From the NCBI RefSeq assembly GCF_032118995.1, contig NC_092650.1:15374501-15438500 (forward strand): a stretch of 64,000 bases of DNA, written 5' to 3'. The DNA is from Asterias amurensis (lineage: Eukaryota; Echinodermata; Asteroidea; Forcipulatida; Asteriidae). Shown piece by piece: positions 12,660 through 25,355 of the stretch. The position numbers and the translations under genes were made by a program. Under the pieces are notes generated by a model. That model did no database searches and was not told where the DNA came from. It was given only the letters and a program-made list of their open reading frames with translations. Numbering within the stretch: the stretch's first letter is position 1; each line of letters starts with the position of its first letter.

Positions 12660-13020
12660 AGAGGTCAAACTGTTACCACTCACTCAACAGCACTGAAATG
12701 CCAGCGCCCCGACATCCATATTGCAGATCCCAAAAGCCCCCCCCCCCAAACTGCCACGCTAGATCAGAGAGATAGCTTTGCTCTGATTCGAGCTGTTTTT
12801 TCTGCTCTGACTAAGAGAGAAGCAGATGTGTCACCATGTGATACAAAAGCTAACGATGAGAGACATTTGCATTTGGATGTAAAGCCGTCAATCTGTGGAC
12901 GGCAAATGCAAGTCAGCTCCACTCTGTCGGCTTCGGGAGAGAGGTGTTACCAGTTTGGGGGGGTAGAGCCCGGGTTGGCAGTCGATAATGTAAAAAAAAG
13001 GGTAGATCCGTGTTAACTAG
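12660..13020. promoter_or_regulatory. Candidate regulatory block with inverted octamer-like sites
   Basis: Unique, repeat-free sequence. A perfect octamer ATTTGCAT lies at 12865-12872. TTGCATTTG (12867-12875) is repeated in inverted orientation as CAAATGCAA (12903-12911). POU-family proteins bind such octamers. Whether this is an enhancer of the flanking teashirt-like gene is speculation from its position. Confidence 0.25.
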
Positions 13021-14079
13021 AATTCAAGATGTTTTTCAGACCTTTTCAGACATAGTCTTTCAGATGTGAGAGCAGTTTATATGACATGTTCAGATTAATA
13101 TAAATTGATATTTTGCGCCGACGATTGATGAACCCAGTTTTTGTTCTTTGAACACTAAAACCCCTCATCATCATTTACTTTCTGACTCACAACCTACATT
13201 TACTTGAAGTAACAGTTTCTCTTACAGACAAAACCTTCATTATAGATCCAACCATTAAGTCCAGTGAATTTCTTTGAAATATTCTGAGCCAAGTCTATTG
13301 AGAAGTGTACATTTGAAGGTGTAGTATAACTTCTCCTTTTTGGGGGAGAGTTTTTAAACAATTCCAGAAAAACATTACTGATGTCAAGTCATACAACAAA
13401 GTCCAAAGCAGACTTCCAAAACTTTAATCACAAATGTTCAGGTCAACTAGTGTGCTGTTACCAACAGTATCAGAAACTTCTGGAAAAAAACTCTCAGGTC
13501 TTACTCAATGCAAGAACCTCCCAGACGATGCAGTTAAGGAGGTGTCCAGACCCTGTAGATCACCAGAAATACAAAACCAAAGGTTTGAGACACAATGTGG
13601 ACTATTTTTCCCAACCTTTGGCAACATTATTTATTTCAAGAGTAATCAAAGGCTCAAGGAGATTTTGAGAAAATCCTGAAATCAAGAAAAGTCCTAAAAA
13701 ATCACATGCCTCAATACAAAGGCGGTAAAATAGCCTGCTGCCCAAAAATTTGACTTATCGGACAGCGACATGTTTCTTTGAGAAAGAGAGGGGAGGGGCC
13801 CTGGGATATGCCAACAATTTGACTTAACAAGTCAGTTCCATTTCAGTGATCATAACCCATCAGCTACTTGGGTGGGACTCGAGCCTACGACCTCATGCAT
13901 TCTTAAAGTTGACCTGTCGCAGGTCTCCTTTATCATCTTTCTAGAATAAAATCGCATTCTTTGGATTCAGTCTGGTAACACTATTAGTACATGTACTGTA
14001 CATGTACATGTTACCAATCCTTTAATTTTAGACTCTCATAAGATTTGACAGCTGCTGAGTCCCATTTTTGGCTGATTTC

Positions 14080-14437
14080 AAGGATTTGGGTACTTTATCA
14101 AAATGTCCATAGATTTACATTAAACTTAAAGGGTTTGAAGATAATGATAGTGTAAAGCTTCCCTTCAAATATTACTTACTGAGGTGCTGTAGTTTTTAAG
14201 AAATGAGTAAAAAAAATGTCATGAAAATACGTTTGTAAATGATTAAAATAATTTTCTTCTCATGAGACGAAATTATTTTCATAACATTGTTTTACTCATT
14301 TCCCCAAAACTACAGTACCTCAGCACGTAATATTTTAAGGGAAGCTTTCTACTATCATTATCTTCAAACTGTAAGTTTAGTGTAAATCTGTGGACATTGT
14401 GTTTTTTTGTCCTACAAAAAGTACATACACCCTTTAA
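14080..14437. mobile_element. Foldback element, family F copy 1
   Basis: Inverted arms: left gggtactttatcaaaatgtcc, right gacattgtgtttttttgtcc then aagtacatacacccttt and TTAA. The arms meet around gaaaatacgtttg/aaaataattttc near 14225-14270. The second copy is at 48299-48660. Confidence 0.8.
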
Positions 14438-15005
14438 GCTGATTTAAAACCTATAATCTTGCCATTCTAAAAGCAGATGTCCTAGACCACTGAGATTGCT
14501 CAGTAGCTGAAGGCAGTTTGAATCCTAGAGGCAAGTTGTTGGTTCAACAATCTCACCCCATCACTATGTTTGAGAATTTGTTCCAAAGAAATCGGGAAAC
14601 TCAGGAGTATACAGGGTAACTTAATAATCAAATCAATAATGTATTGCACCTTTAACAGAGCTCAAATCAAACTGCGTGCATCCAATGGAAGTCTGAAAAG
14701 GTCATTGACTGCAAGGGTTACAGAAGAGTCGATAGAAATGGTTTATAAAAGATAAGATTTACGTAAGATAGTCTGCTCCCATATTCGGTACCTTCTACCT
14801 ACTACTGAAGACCAATTTTGTACAAAACAAAAATGGGAAAATAATTTTGTGTACAAAGTCTATGGGAGAATCTCAAGTCCAATGGAAAGAACAAAAGATG
14901 TCTCCAGAGGGACGCATACTTGAGAATGGGTGAATGTTACAAAATTCTGAAAATTGGTATTTACAATTACCTCTGTGAGTGGAAATGAAGCTCCCTAAAT
15001 GTACT

Positions 15006-15257
15006 GGGCCCAATTTCATGGCTCTGCTTTTATAAGCCGAATTCTGGGATTACGATCATGATTCCCCGCTTACGTGCAAGCGCCAAATTTCTGCGCCTTG
15101 TAAGTGTAGAATGCCTAGTAACGTGGAGTACGCACGCGCAGAAGCCAAAATGCGCCGCTAACACGTGGTGAAATACGCCAAGCCTTAATCACAAAATTCC
15201 CTGCTTCCGTAAGTACTGATTCTGTGCTTACGGTAACCAGAGCCGTGAAATTGGAAT
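15006..15257. mobile_element. Palindromic element, family E copy 1
   Basis: Starts gggcccaatttcatggctct and ends agagccgtgaaattgg; the arms carry cgcttac/gtaagcg blocks throughout. Other copies are at 27494, 42807 and 50070. Confidence 0.85.
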
Positions 15258-15649
15258 TTGTAGACTACATCATTTCACATATAATTTGGCTGATCACCTC
15301 ATTTTGGTAAGTGTATAATATTTATTGTGCTTTAAGCTACTTTCTGTGCTGAAACTAGGCCCAGGTCATAACATAGGAAAGTCATGTCATACTCTGTGCT
15401 GGCTAAGCTTTGCAGGTTTCAAGAAAATCTGATGGCACAGGGAGATTAGTGGAAAATCCTTGAATCAGAAACAAAACCTGACAGTTAAACAGTCCTGCAG
15501 TAGTTTAGCTCCGACTAGAATGAAGCAAAGGGTTTCAAAATGAGGTGGGAAGAAAAAATGGACACAAAGTGAGGTTGTTCGGCCGAAGAGGAAAAAAATT
15601 AGAGTATTCTGAAAGAAAAAACCCATATGTAGGTCCTATGATTTTGTTT

Positions 15650-15807
15650 TTGAAAGGGCAAGGGCACCAAGGTATTTTCTCCATGGTAAAGGGCACCCTA
15701 TCAGGAAATTTTAAGTTTAAACTGGAGCAATTCAAGGGCACCAAGACAATGACAAGGGGGCATGAAGGCAACCGCCTTCGTTGCCCCCAGTGAAGTATCA
15801 GGCCTGA
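15650..15807. repeat. Dispersed repeat, family L
   Basis: Contains gggcaagggcaccaagg, aagggcacc, a caagacaatgacaaggggg block and tgaagtatcaggcctga. Related fragments occur near 40010-40110, 41985-42143, 51235-51305, 57375-57534 and 58757-58910. No clear terminal inverted repeats; origin unknown. Confidence 0.65.
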
Positions 15808-16771
15808 CCAGGAAATACACAGCTTTCAGTGCAACACTATTAACCCATAGTCTCAAACATTTTGAATTTAAAGTCATCACTTCAGCTGAGTGAATGACTC
15901 ACGCCTCACACAAACAAGACTAAATTGTCATTAAAACTCTTTCCTTCAGCATGACGTTCCATCAACTGTTGTACAAGTTTGGCACAATAGGGAGTTGAGC
16001 ATTTGTCAACTCCGCGCCGATCCCTGAGCGTCTCAGATCTCCTTAGAGTTTGAGCATAATCGGCGCCGTCACTAGGTGACAATTTTCTAATTGCGTTGGC
16101 TCCACATCTGAGCCCTGGATGCAGACGAAGGAAATCGCCAAATCTTGACAGCCAAAATGAATTTACCCCCTGGAAATGGGATCTACGCGTCCTTGCATGG
16201 ACCCCCCTGCGCTGCAGCTAGGACCCCCCTACAAACTCTAAGTCAAGGCATTATCCTACTACTCATACTGGATTCTTTCGTCTTCCCAAAACAAATGGTC
16301 CACAGCTTCATAAGAGTTCAGAGTAGCTCTCGCATGTTTTGTGCCTCTTTTTTCTTCAAAGTCGTAAAATTGGTGCTGATGTTTGTTTAAAAAAAAAAAA
16401 ATTCTGGCATTTTTATTGCTCACCATTTCTGTTTGTCGTGTTTGACCACTGGAATGAATGGGTTGTGTCAACCTGCCCCCCCCCTCCCCCCCCCGACCGA
16501 CCCCAAAGAAACAAAACCAATTTGAGAGATTTGTAAAATCTTGCTGTGTTTTTAAACCACTTTACAACTTCCCTGAATGTGTCCTGTCTACCCTTAAAAC
16601 AATTAGCAAACCACCATCAACATCAACAAAAACATTACAACAAAAATAGCAATTTATAATAAAAGTGATCAACAAAGGCCTACTAGAAATCGAAACATTG
16701 CAGATGACATTCATATAATATTTACAGTGTATAATTTATGTGAAATTGATCCATTCTTTAGAATCATAAAT

Positions 16772-17165
16772 TTAAAGACACTGGACACTATTGGTTAGTG
16801 TCAAAGACCAGTCTTCTCACTTGGTGTATTCTTAACATACATAAAATAAAAACCCTGTGATAATAATGAAAGAAGAAAACAGCCTTGTCACACGAAGTGT
16901 GTACGTTTAGATGGTTGATTTCGAGACCTCAAATTCTAAATCTGAGGTCTCAAAATCAAATTCGTGGAAAATTACTTCTTTCTCGAAAACTATGGCACTT
17001 CAGAGGGAGCCGATTCTCACAATGTTTTATACCATCAATCTCTATTACTCGTCACCAAGTAAGGTTTAATGCTAATAATTATTTTGAGTAATTACCAATA
17101 GTGTCCACTGCCTTTAATGCTAATAATTATTTTGAGTAATTACCAATAGTGTCCACTGCCTTTAA
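16772..17165. mobile_element. Foldback element, family A, with duplicated right end
   Basis: TTAA-bounded at 16772-16775. The right terminal ~48 bp (from aatgctaataattatttt to ccactgccttta) is present twice in tandem, ending at TTAA 17114-17117 and again at 17162-17165. The rest matches the family. Confidence 0.85.
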
Positions 17166-17574
17166 ACCAAACAAAACAACTCAAAAAATGAAACTAAGTG
17201 GAGGAGCTTGATGTATAATACAAAATGACAGCTGAAAAGAAAGCAGGCATCTCTCGCAACATTGTATATAATCAAGTTAAGGAAAAATCAATCCGAGAGG
17301 AAAGCAAAAGTCAGATGAAGGGCAAAAAGCTGATCTTGAGTTTGCATTTAACGTACAGTTCATGAAAACATGCTTGCCCATAGTTCGGCAAAAACAAAAT
17401 AAAAACCCACACTTAATAATTAAATGATTAGTTAAAATGACTTGCAGGTGTTCCTTGACTACATCCAACATTGCTCTCGTTCCAGCTTGCAATATGACAT
17501 CATGTCAGCACTGGTGGCTTTTACTGCATCTAACATTAGAGGAGGGTTTTGGCCAATACTTCAGGACTACACTA

Positions 17575-18130
17575 TAGCCATGCTCGCACTGGACTTAATT
17601 TGGGTAAACTAACCGAGCCAGTGGGTAACTTACCCATTTTAAGTCCAGTGCGAACAGCCCAGGTAACTTTCCTGACAGGTAACTTAACGACACCACGTGG
17701 GTAGTTTAACAGAACAAAAGGTGCCTAGGAAGATTGACCAGCCGTCGATTTCACCAAACTTTTCCTAACTTAGGATTAATCTTAGGACTTAAGGACGGGT
17801 TCAGTTCCGTATCCAAATACGTAGGACGCATTGAACGCATCCTAAGTTAGGGTTACTCGTCCTAGCTCGAGTTAGGATTAATCCTAGCGTTTCGTGAAAT
17901 CGGCTGCAGGTCAGTTTAACCGAGCCAGAAAACCAGTTACATTTCATCGCCCTGCATACATTGTGGATCACACGCGTAGAGCTGGCATCTTTTGTACACG
18001 GTTTAATGTCTCGGTAATTCTACCCACGTCAATTAAATCTAAGTGCAGATAGTGGGAAGATTAACCCATTGGAAAGTTACCCAGCGTCATGGTAAAGTTA
18101 TTCAAAATGGTTATCCAGTGCCAACACGGC
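17575..18130. mobile_element. Composite: inverted-repeat element hosting a family B element
   Basis: The sequence cgcactggacttaa at 17587 has its complement ttaagtccagtgcg at 17639, and a related end ttatccagtgccaaca sits near 18110. Inside, 17741-17907 is a family B element (gccgtcgatttcacc to gtgaaatcggctgc) with internal ttaggattaatc repeats. Boundaries are approximate. Confidence 0.55.
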
Positions 18131-18545
18131 TTAGTAGAACCATAGAGCATTGTTATAAATACCTCTGTACAAATTGTGAAATTTGATTGGTCGAGAACCA
18201 ATCACGTGCCGTGCAACAAATACGCATGTTACATGGCTCGACGGGCCGGGTAACATGAGAAGTGATGTACACCGGTGTACATCACCTTGATCGTTCCCGG
18301 CGTTGGTCGATTTCCAGCGCTGTGTACGAAACAGCCACGGGTTCGAGGGAATTGTTTCTTGATCTTGAAAAAATGGCACCCTCGGCTTCGTTCCATTTTC
18401 CCCCTCGAGTGTACAAAACGCCATGGACCCCGTCACAGCGTGCAACAATTGTATAGTGTATCCTGACCAATTCAATAACCAGCCACAGATACAGAAAGCC
18501 ATGTGGTACACCACTAGTTATGTAATCAAACTTTATTTTGAACAC
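18131..18545. repeat. Hairpin-rich repeat with a 24-bp perfect palindrome
   Basis: 18262-18285 is an uninterrupted 24-bp palindrome (GTGATGTACACC followed by its complement). Nearby, gattggtcgagaaccaatc is another short inverted repeat. The 127-codon minus-strand frame over this block has no family resemblance and is probably fortuitous. Confidence 0.5.
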
Positions 18546-18715
18546 AGTAGAGATTTATATAGTAAATAAACATGGGTACTAGTCAGACCTTGACCTCAAC
18601 TTTAGGGTCAACCAGATGATTACACACTTAAAGGGGCCAGAGGGCAGTCAGACCTTGACCTCAAGGCTGGGGGTCATACAAAACAACAGACAAGCCACAT
18701 GTAAAGACCTTACTC

Positions 18716-19091
18716 TTAAAGATGCTATGTCAGATTTTTTGCCGATTTGACCCAAAAATTTGAGTTAAAATTCAATAGGTATTTTGATGGGGGTTGAGAA
18801 AGTTACAAGCTTTCATTTGAGCCATTGCTCGAAAAAGTCTGCCAAATAGTACATGTAGTAGCAGTGAAATAAAGTGCTCAAAATTAGTTTTTGTCGGGAT
18901 CCCGACAATATATCACGTGACCAATTCTTATGTGTTTTATAAGAAACGTTTTAAATTGTTTTCATGGTTCCTGACCATTAAAAGTAAAAGTTTAACTTTT
19001 TTTCGTTAGAGCGGGTGATATGAAATACCATTCTGTCAAAAAAATCTATTTTTTAATGTTTGGGACCAAAAATCTGACATAGCATCTTTAA
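18716..19091. mobile_element. TTAA-flanked element with inverted termini, family H
   Basis: Begins TTAAAGATGCTATGTCAGAT and ends with the inverted form atctgacatagcatcttt before AA. 376 bp, no transposase frame. Only copy seen in this window. Confidence 0.85.
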
Positions 19092-19106
19092 AGCATTCTC
19101 TTATTA

Positions 19107-19372
19107 CAGGCACCGGACACCTTTGGTAATTGTCAAAGACCATCATTTTCACTTGGTGTATCCCAACATGCATAAAATAAGAAACCTTTGAAAATTTTGG
19201 CTCAATTGGTCATAAAAGTTGCAAGAGAATAATGAAAGAAAACCACCCTTCTTGCACAACTTTGTGTGCTTTCAGATGCATACAAAGGTTTCAGTAAAAG
19301 GCCTGTTAAAATATTTGAGTGAGAAATTAATTACGTCACTTCTGGGGGAGCCGTTTCTCTCAAGAGCAAATT
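19107..19372. mobile_element. Truncated family A element
   Basis: The left terminus aggcaccggacacctttgg, the tgtcaaagaccat block and gggggagccgtttctc are recognisable. The right third is missing. Confidence 0.7.
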
Positions 19373-20015
19373 CCGATTAATGGTTGGGTCCACTGTAAAA
19401 ATATTTGTATGTGATAAAATGAAACAGAAGTTTTCTGGTTGCTGGAACCCTTGCAACCCTCTTCTTGAAAATGCAATAGTGCCTTCGCCTGGTCCTAGTT
19501 TGATCTCCAGGGTACACAAATTCCCAAAGCCACAAGCCTTTGTCAAGTCACAGTTTATTAATTTTGGTTTTTCCCATACACCGGAGTAACAGTTTGTCTG
19601 TCCCTTTTTTGACAATTCTCTTTAACTATAGAAGATACTTCGAAAAGTATTAAAGTCCAACTCAGTGTCATTTTTGAAAATTCTAATTAACAAAACAAAA
19701 ACAATTCAAGCACCCTTAACTTTTTCTTCTTCACAGTATTCAGGAATGTACGCAATTCTTCTTCTGCTGTAAGGGCAAAACAAAATTGGTATTCTTTATC
19801 CCGATGCAAAACTATCCTTCAAATTGTGCAGTACCTGGTATACGCCTCTCTTAATATTTATGCATGATGTACATCACAATGCTAACTCAAAACGAGGCAA
19901 TGGGCGCAGCCACTGCAAGTGATGGGGAACGTGCGCCCGTAGCCTCATTTTGGGTAGGAATTATGACGTCATGCATAAGTATTAAGAGAGGCGATAGGAT
20001 TCAAACTGCCTCTAG

Positions 20016-20110
20016 CCACTGGCTAGCTTGATGGTCTAGTGGTTAAGACATTTGCTCTAGCATGGCAAAGGTCATGGGTTTGAATGTTTGCCAATGGAAA
20101 TTGCTCAATT
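20016..20110 (+). mobile_element. tRNA-derived SINE head
   Basis: Pol III internal promoter-like sequence: A box in gatggtctagtggttaagac and a B-box-like gggtttgaatg about 35 bp later. The acceptor stem does not close as in a true tRNA, so this is read as a SINE. A relative lies at 27388-27482. Confidence 0.6.
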
Positions 20111-20859
20111 GACTCTGCAAAGAGTGTGTTTATATCGGTGCAAGGGTTAAAACAAAGCAACTTGAAACAAAGTAATATTGTTTATCCCCGATGACAAACA
20201 ATTCAAGCATCCATTAAAATCCTTAATGTTGCAAGTTGGTCCGTAATTCAATATTACTAATATCCATCTGTATGCAAAGATATGCAAAAGGAACAGGGAA
20301 CAGAAAACTAACCAGAATCCTGTTTAAAGTTTTATTCAAATTCCAGATACTCTACAGATGTTTTAGTTTCCGACGATACCATATGGGCATTCATTCTAAT
20401 CATCACTGAATATTGCAGCTGCGAGCACATACAAAAACTGAATTACACCGTGACCCCTATCTAGGTTTACTCAAATACCAGACGATGAAGGTGCAGTTTA
20501 CATACAATAAAACACAAATTTGTTCACGGTGAATTGTAATACATTTACCGCCTTGCCCACTCAGAGAATGTTCAATAAACAAACTCCAGAGACCAATAAT
20601 TTGCTCTTCACAAACACATTTTGGCGAGCAGAAAAAAGGCCACCAGCTAAAAACACTATGCGATACTGTGAGGTGTGATGTTTTTGACTGGTTCCCTACC
20701 AATTTTTATTTAGTGGAAAATGACTTTAAAGCAGTGGTAGTGTGTAGTTGGGGGGCTCCTGGCTTTCTATCTTTTTTTCTATGTAGGGCAGGGGAGGGAG
20801 GAGCTGTCAACATGGGGAAGCAACATGAATAAATTTGTTTTGTTCCAGTTTAGAACTAG

Positions 20860-21247
20860 TTAAAGGCAGTGGACACTATTGGTAATTGTCAAAGACTAGC
20901 CTTCACAGTTAGTGTATCTCAACATAAGCATAAAATAACAAACCTGCGAAAATTTGAGCTCAATCGGTCATCGAACTTACGAGATAATAATGAAAGAAAA
21001 AAAACACCCTTGTCACACGAAGTTGTGTGTGTTTAGATGGTTGATTTCGAGACCTCAAATTCTAAATCTGAGGTCTCGAATTCAACTTCGTGGAAAATTA
21101 CATCTTTCTCTAATACTATGGCACTTCAGAGGGAGCCGTTTTTTACAATGTTTTAAACCATCAACCTCCCCCCATTACTCGTCAACAAGTAAGGTTTTAT
21201 GCCAATAATTATTTTGAGTAATTACCAGTAGTGTCCACTGCCTTTAA
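20860..21247. mobile_element. Foldback element, family A
   Basis: TTAA-bounded complete copy: aaggcagtggacactattgg at the left, ccagtagtgtccactgcc at the right, with internal cacgaagttgtgtgtg and gagggagccg blocks. Confidence 0.9.
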
Positions 21248-22749
21248 ACAAAATCATTTGTTCGATTTTCAAAATGGCAGCATCGCATGTCTACAACAAA
21301 CCGCTTGGTACACGGACAACTCAGATGTAAACCAAAGCATTGCATTCGTTTTCCCCTTGCATATTGAATGGCCCAAGTCTGAGAAAAGAATCATTAAATA
21401 TACACGAGGAGCCGTCGGTCAGTTTGCTCTGGCCCGACCTAAGGTATACATAGTATACATCTCCATACAGGTGCTAATTGCTTTTTTTTTTCTTGGGTGC
21501 AGATATATATTGTTGCCAAGCTCTGTGTTGTTTGGAGTGTTGTGTCGATAAGGGTAAAACGGCAAGTCAGTAAGGCTCCAAGCCTCTTGATTCGCTAACC
21601 TTGTTATGAGGAAGTCTGATTTTCTTATCTGTCCGATGTGACATCACAACCAATCGTGAATTTGCCAACTCCTAATCGAAGGGGAAATCAAGGAAATTGA
21701 GAGGCCATCCCGCTTTAGCGCGACAAGTGTGTTTTCTTTTATTATGACATTTCGGTGTATACACACAGCCTGTGTGTATTTATTTTTAAACAGGGCAGCC
21801 TCACAATCGCAGCATGTAAGTAGAACAAACATGTATGTTGGTTACCTAGATTAAGCGGGAGGCTGGCGACTGACGAACATGTGCTTGTGCTTTAGAGAAG
21901 TGGGCGTTACTCATTCATTTGAATTCGGAAGTCTGATAGGGTCGGATGTGATGAAAGATTTATTTTAATGTTTCATACGCGGATATTTTCGAGTGAGGTA
22001 CGATTATCTTAAATAAACTTGACAAGAAGTCTTGTAGATTGTACAACCCCACCCAATGACTAGACTAGGCATGATGATGATGACTTCTTCATGAAGTGCA
22101 GGCATCGGGGGGCTAGGGGATTGGGGTGGGGGGTCCATAGGGGGTACACAAAATTAAGAGAAGGCGGATTCAGTTCACAAACCAGCAGTACACGTAACGA
22201 GTGAAAGTTTGTACAGATGTACAGTATGCATTATACACCATGCACACTATTATGTAGACAACTTTATCAATGTCTTTTGAGTAAAAAAATAGTACACTGT
22301 AAAAAACAAATAATAGAATGACAAAACCATACAGCAACTTGAGAATGATTGTCTATCGGAAGGGATGTAAAGTCATTGGTCCAGTGTGTTGTGTAATGCA
22401 TGTGTAATGACATATATGACAGTACAAGTTGTAACTGGAGCTAATGGTCTTGATAAGAGTTACCTCCACGAGGTATAACACACACAGCCAAACCACAGCA
22501 CTCACAAACAGGAAATAATGTGGAAACACCGATCGTGCAAGCATTTCCTTCCAGTTATGATTGGGTTATGAAGTTCAAAGACTGATTTGAATAAACAATT
22601 TAATGTTTTTTTGCAAGAGGCTTCTTAACAGTACTGATTAATACTATACATTATATTCTTTCTTCGGTGCCTTTTTTGGGGCTGAAGGGCGGGGCAGTTG
22701 GTTCTGAGCAAAAGCCCCCCCCCTCCCCCTTCTAACACACCACTACTAC

Positions 22750-23950
22750 CTAGTTCTTTTCAAATGTATGCTTCAACACAATGTTTGCCCATCGTTTGAT
22801 AAACTCTTCACTGCAGAATTGCAAACTTCTAACAATTATTTCGTGCGTGTTATCGACAACTGCATCCAAAAGACCCCTTGCATTATGAGGTCGTGAGCCA
22901 AAACAGCCCCCTCACTGAGGTCAAAGTCGTCTCTCGAGCACCTCAACAATATTGACAACTTTGGACAACCACTGTTTACAAATTATTTACCACTAATAAT
23001 CTTTGTTAAGGTGTTTCATCACATTGCCAAATATTATAGTACTGATCGTCATCATTGAGGCCATTACAAAGCAAACGTGCATGCAGGCACGCACCGCGCA
23101 CAACTATCAGTCAATGATAGGTCTAACTTTGACCTTAATGAGAGCACTGTTAGGCTTGTGACCTCAAAGAGTCAAATGCAATGGGTCTATTGGTCAAAGT
23201 TGCAGGGAACACCCGCACAAAATAAATGCTAGAAGTTTGCCATTCTAAAGAGAGTATCAGAGAAGGTGGGCAAACGTTGTTTTGTTGTTGTTTGCGTGTT
23301 TGCATCCTACATGCAAGCAACCACTCAATCAGACCCGGAACGGATCATAACATGAACGGATCACCAATTTAAAGGACCTCAGAATCAGTCACTCAATTTC
23401 CCTGTGATTATTCATCGCCAGTGCAGTTCACCACACGGCGCTGTCCCGCACTCCTGTGGCACACATATAAATACTATAGACCGCAATCCGCATGAGCACA
23501 ACAAAACTGGAGGGGGCACTGAATGGGCGATAATTTCCATGGATAATATCAGTTTTTGCTTTCCTTTGCGCCGTTTCTTAATTCAACATTCCCCGTCCAG
23601 GAAACGGCTGGATATCCTGGCCAACCCATGCGGAAGTGAGCATTTGAAGTAGTTGTCAGTCTTGCTACAAATCAGCGTGCGCTGGGGCTGCATGACATCG
23701 CTGGCATTAGCTTCTCACCATTCTTGACAGATCAATTCATGAGAGGCAAGCCTCAGAAGAAGAAAAAAAACGGTGCCCTTGCCTTCCCCTGGGGCTTGTT
23801 GCTCAAGGGGCCTCTGGGTTCACAATCTAAGAGTATCAACCCTTCGCTCTGCACACTATTATACACACACATCAACCAGCTTTTAGAAACGACCCCCTTT
23901 CAAATTGATATATGGGCGGCTGGCACTGGGTAATATCTATCAACTTTTTT
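22750..23950. other. Unique non-coding stretch, possible regulatory sequence
   Basis: No dispersed-repeat landmarks. 23128-23205 contains several sites of nuclear-receptor half-site type: tttgacctta, tgacctcaaag and ggtcaaagttgca. The best open frames (82 codons at 23404, 69 codons at 23724) have no recognisable motif or splice context. A regulatory role is inference from uniqueness and position only. Confidence 0.3.
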
Positions 23951-24773
23951 TATTTCTTTTTGACTCTGCTGACTATGCGTAGTCTCAATGTTTCTGAAGT
24001 CCATTATTGATACTAATTTTTTCCCGAGGTGAACAAACTTGCCTGCTCCTTGGTACCTGCATCCCCCTTCCAAGCCCTCACAAATATATTTATGATAAGC
24101 ACATTTCTTTTAAATGTCAATCTGTATTCCAGGCAAATAGGTTTTGTGGAACTCAAATGGCAGACAGTAAAGGGACGGCAAAACAGCAAACTTGTGACAT
24201 ACAAATACTATTTTGCGTAACAAGGCAACGTAACAGCTACTCTTTCTGCGATTAACCCCATACACCCTGTAGGTTTGGCATTTTCACAAGGAACCTTCCT
24301 AGATGTCTAAAACTCCTACACCTTTATGAAGTTGACATGTCTGGGTACCATACCACAGGGTGATAAGTCTGGCGGTCGGCTGTTTACAGAGTTCTTTAAA
24401 CCTAGACATTTCGGCAAATCGTTACACTATATCAATATTCAGATAAAAACCCTATCTAAATGTATTGTTATGATATACAACTGGTAATAGTTGTTGTAAT
24501 CTATTGCATTTGGCAGTCAACTCTGATGTTATTCTTTGACTGAATTTGTTGTATTTAGAAATCAAGTGACTTCATATTGGTGTTGCTTTTTGTTGTATTG
24601 GCAGTCAACTCAAGTTCAAACCTGGATCGAATTTGTTGCATTTTAACTGAGTTCATGGTCCCACACATAGATGCATACTGTTGCATTTAGCAGGTCAAAC
24701 ACCCTTGCTCAGTCCTGTACAATGCAACAAAATCCCTTGTTGCAATACGGTTCTCGTTTCAACTGCGTTGCAG

Positions 24774-25349
24774 TATGTAGTAGAGTAGAGTGACTTAAAA
24801 AAATTAATCATGTTTTGAAATAATTTCTTGTAATGTCAGATCTGGACGAAACAATCTGCTATGAAGACAAACCTCCCCAAGAGCACTTACAAGCTGCAAC
24901 CTCATATTCCTCTTTCCGAGAACTGAAACAAGTCCATCTTTCAAAAGACCAAAATTCAAAGTATAGCTTTAAAGCCATTGGACCCTTTCGGTTCACAGAT
25001 TTACAAATAACTTACAGGGTTAACAGAAGGCAATGGTGAAAGACTTCTCTTGAAATATTATTCCATGAAATGCTTTACTTTTTGAGAAAACAGCAAAACA
25101 ATATAAATTCTCGTTAACAAGAGTTACCAATTTATTTGAAACACATGTCATGACACGGCGAAACGCGCGGAAACAAGGGTGGGTTTTTCCGTTGTTTTCT
25201 CCCGACTCCGATGACCGATTGAGCCTAAACTTTCGCAGGTTTGTTATTTGATATAGAAGTTGTGGTACACAAAGTGTGGGCCTTGGACAACACTGTTTAC
25301 CGAAAGGGTCCAATGGCTTTAAGGACAAGATTCCCAGGTTTTCAGGAAT
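24774..25349. repeat. Duplicated segment, unit 1 (filled by a family G element)
   Basis: Runs from tatgtagtagagtagagtg to attcccaggttttcaggaat. Apart from the element at 24969-25322 it matches 25356-25580 along its length, including tcagatctgg, gaaacaatctgcta, acctccccaaga and caagctgcaacctcatattc. Confidence 0.85.
24969..25322. mobile_element. TTAA-flanked foldback element, family G copy 1
   Basis: Begins TTAAAGCCATTGGACCCTTT and ends aaagggtccaatggcttt before AA. The sister duplication unit at 25356-25580 has a single TTAA (gctttaacgacaag, near 25550) at the corresponding position, giving the empty site. This fixes the ends and the TTAA target duplication. Confidence 0.95.
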
Positions 25350-25355
25350 AGCAAT

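Noticed and set aside
18131..18514. 127-codon minus-strand frame
   Set aside because: No domain or conservation cue; it overlaps a hairpin-rich repeat and a perfect palindrome.
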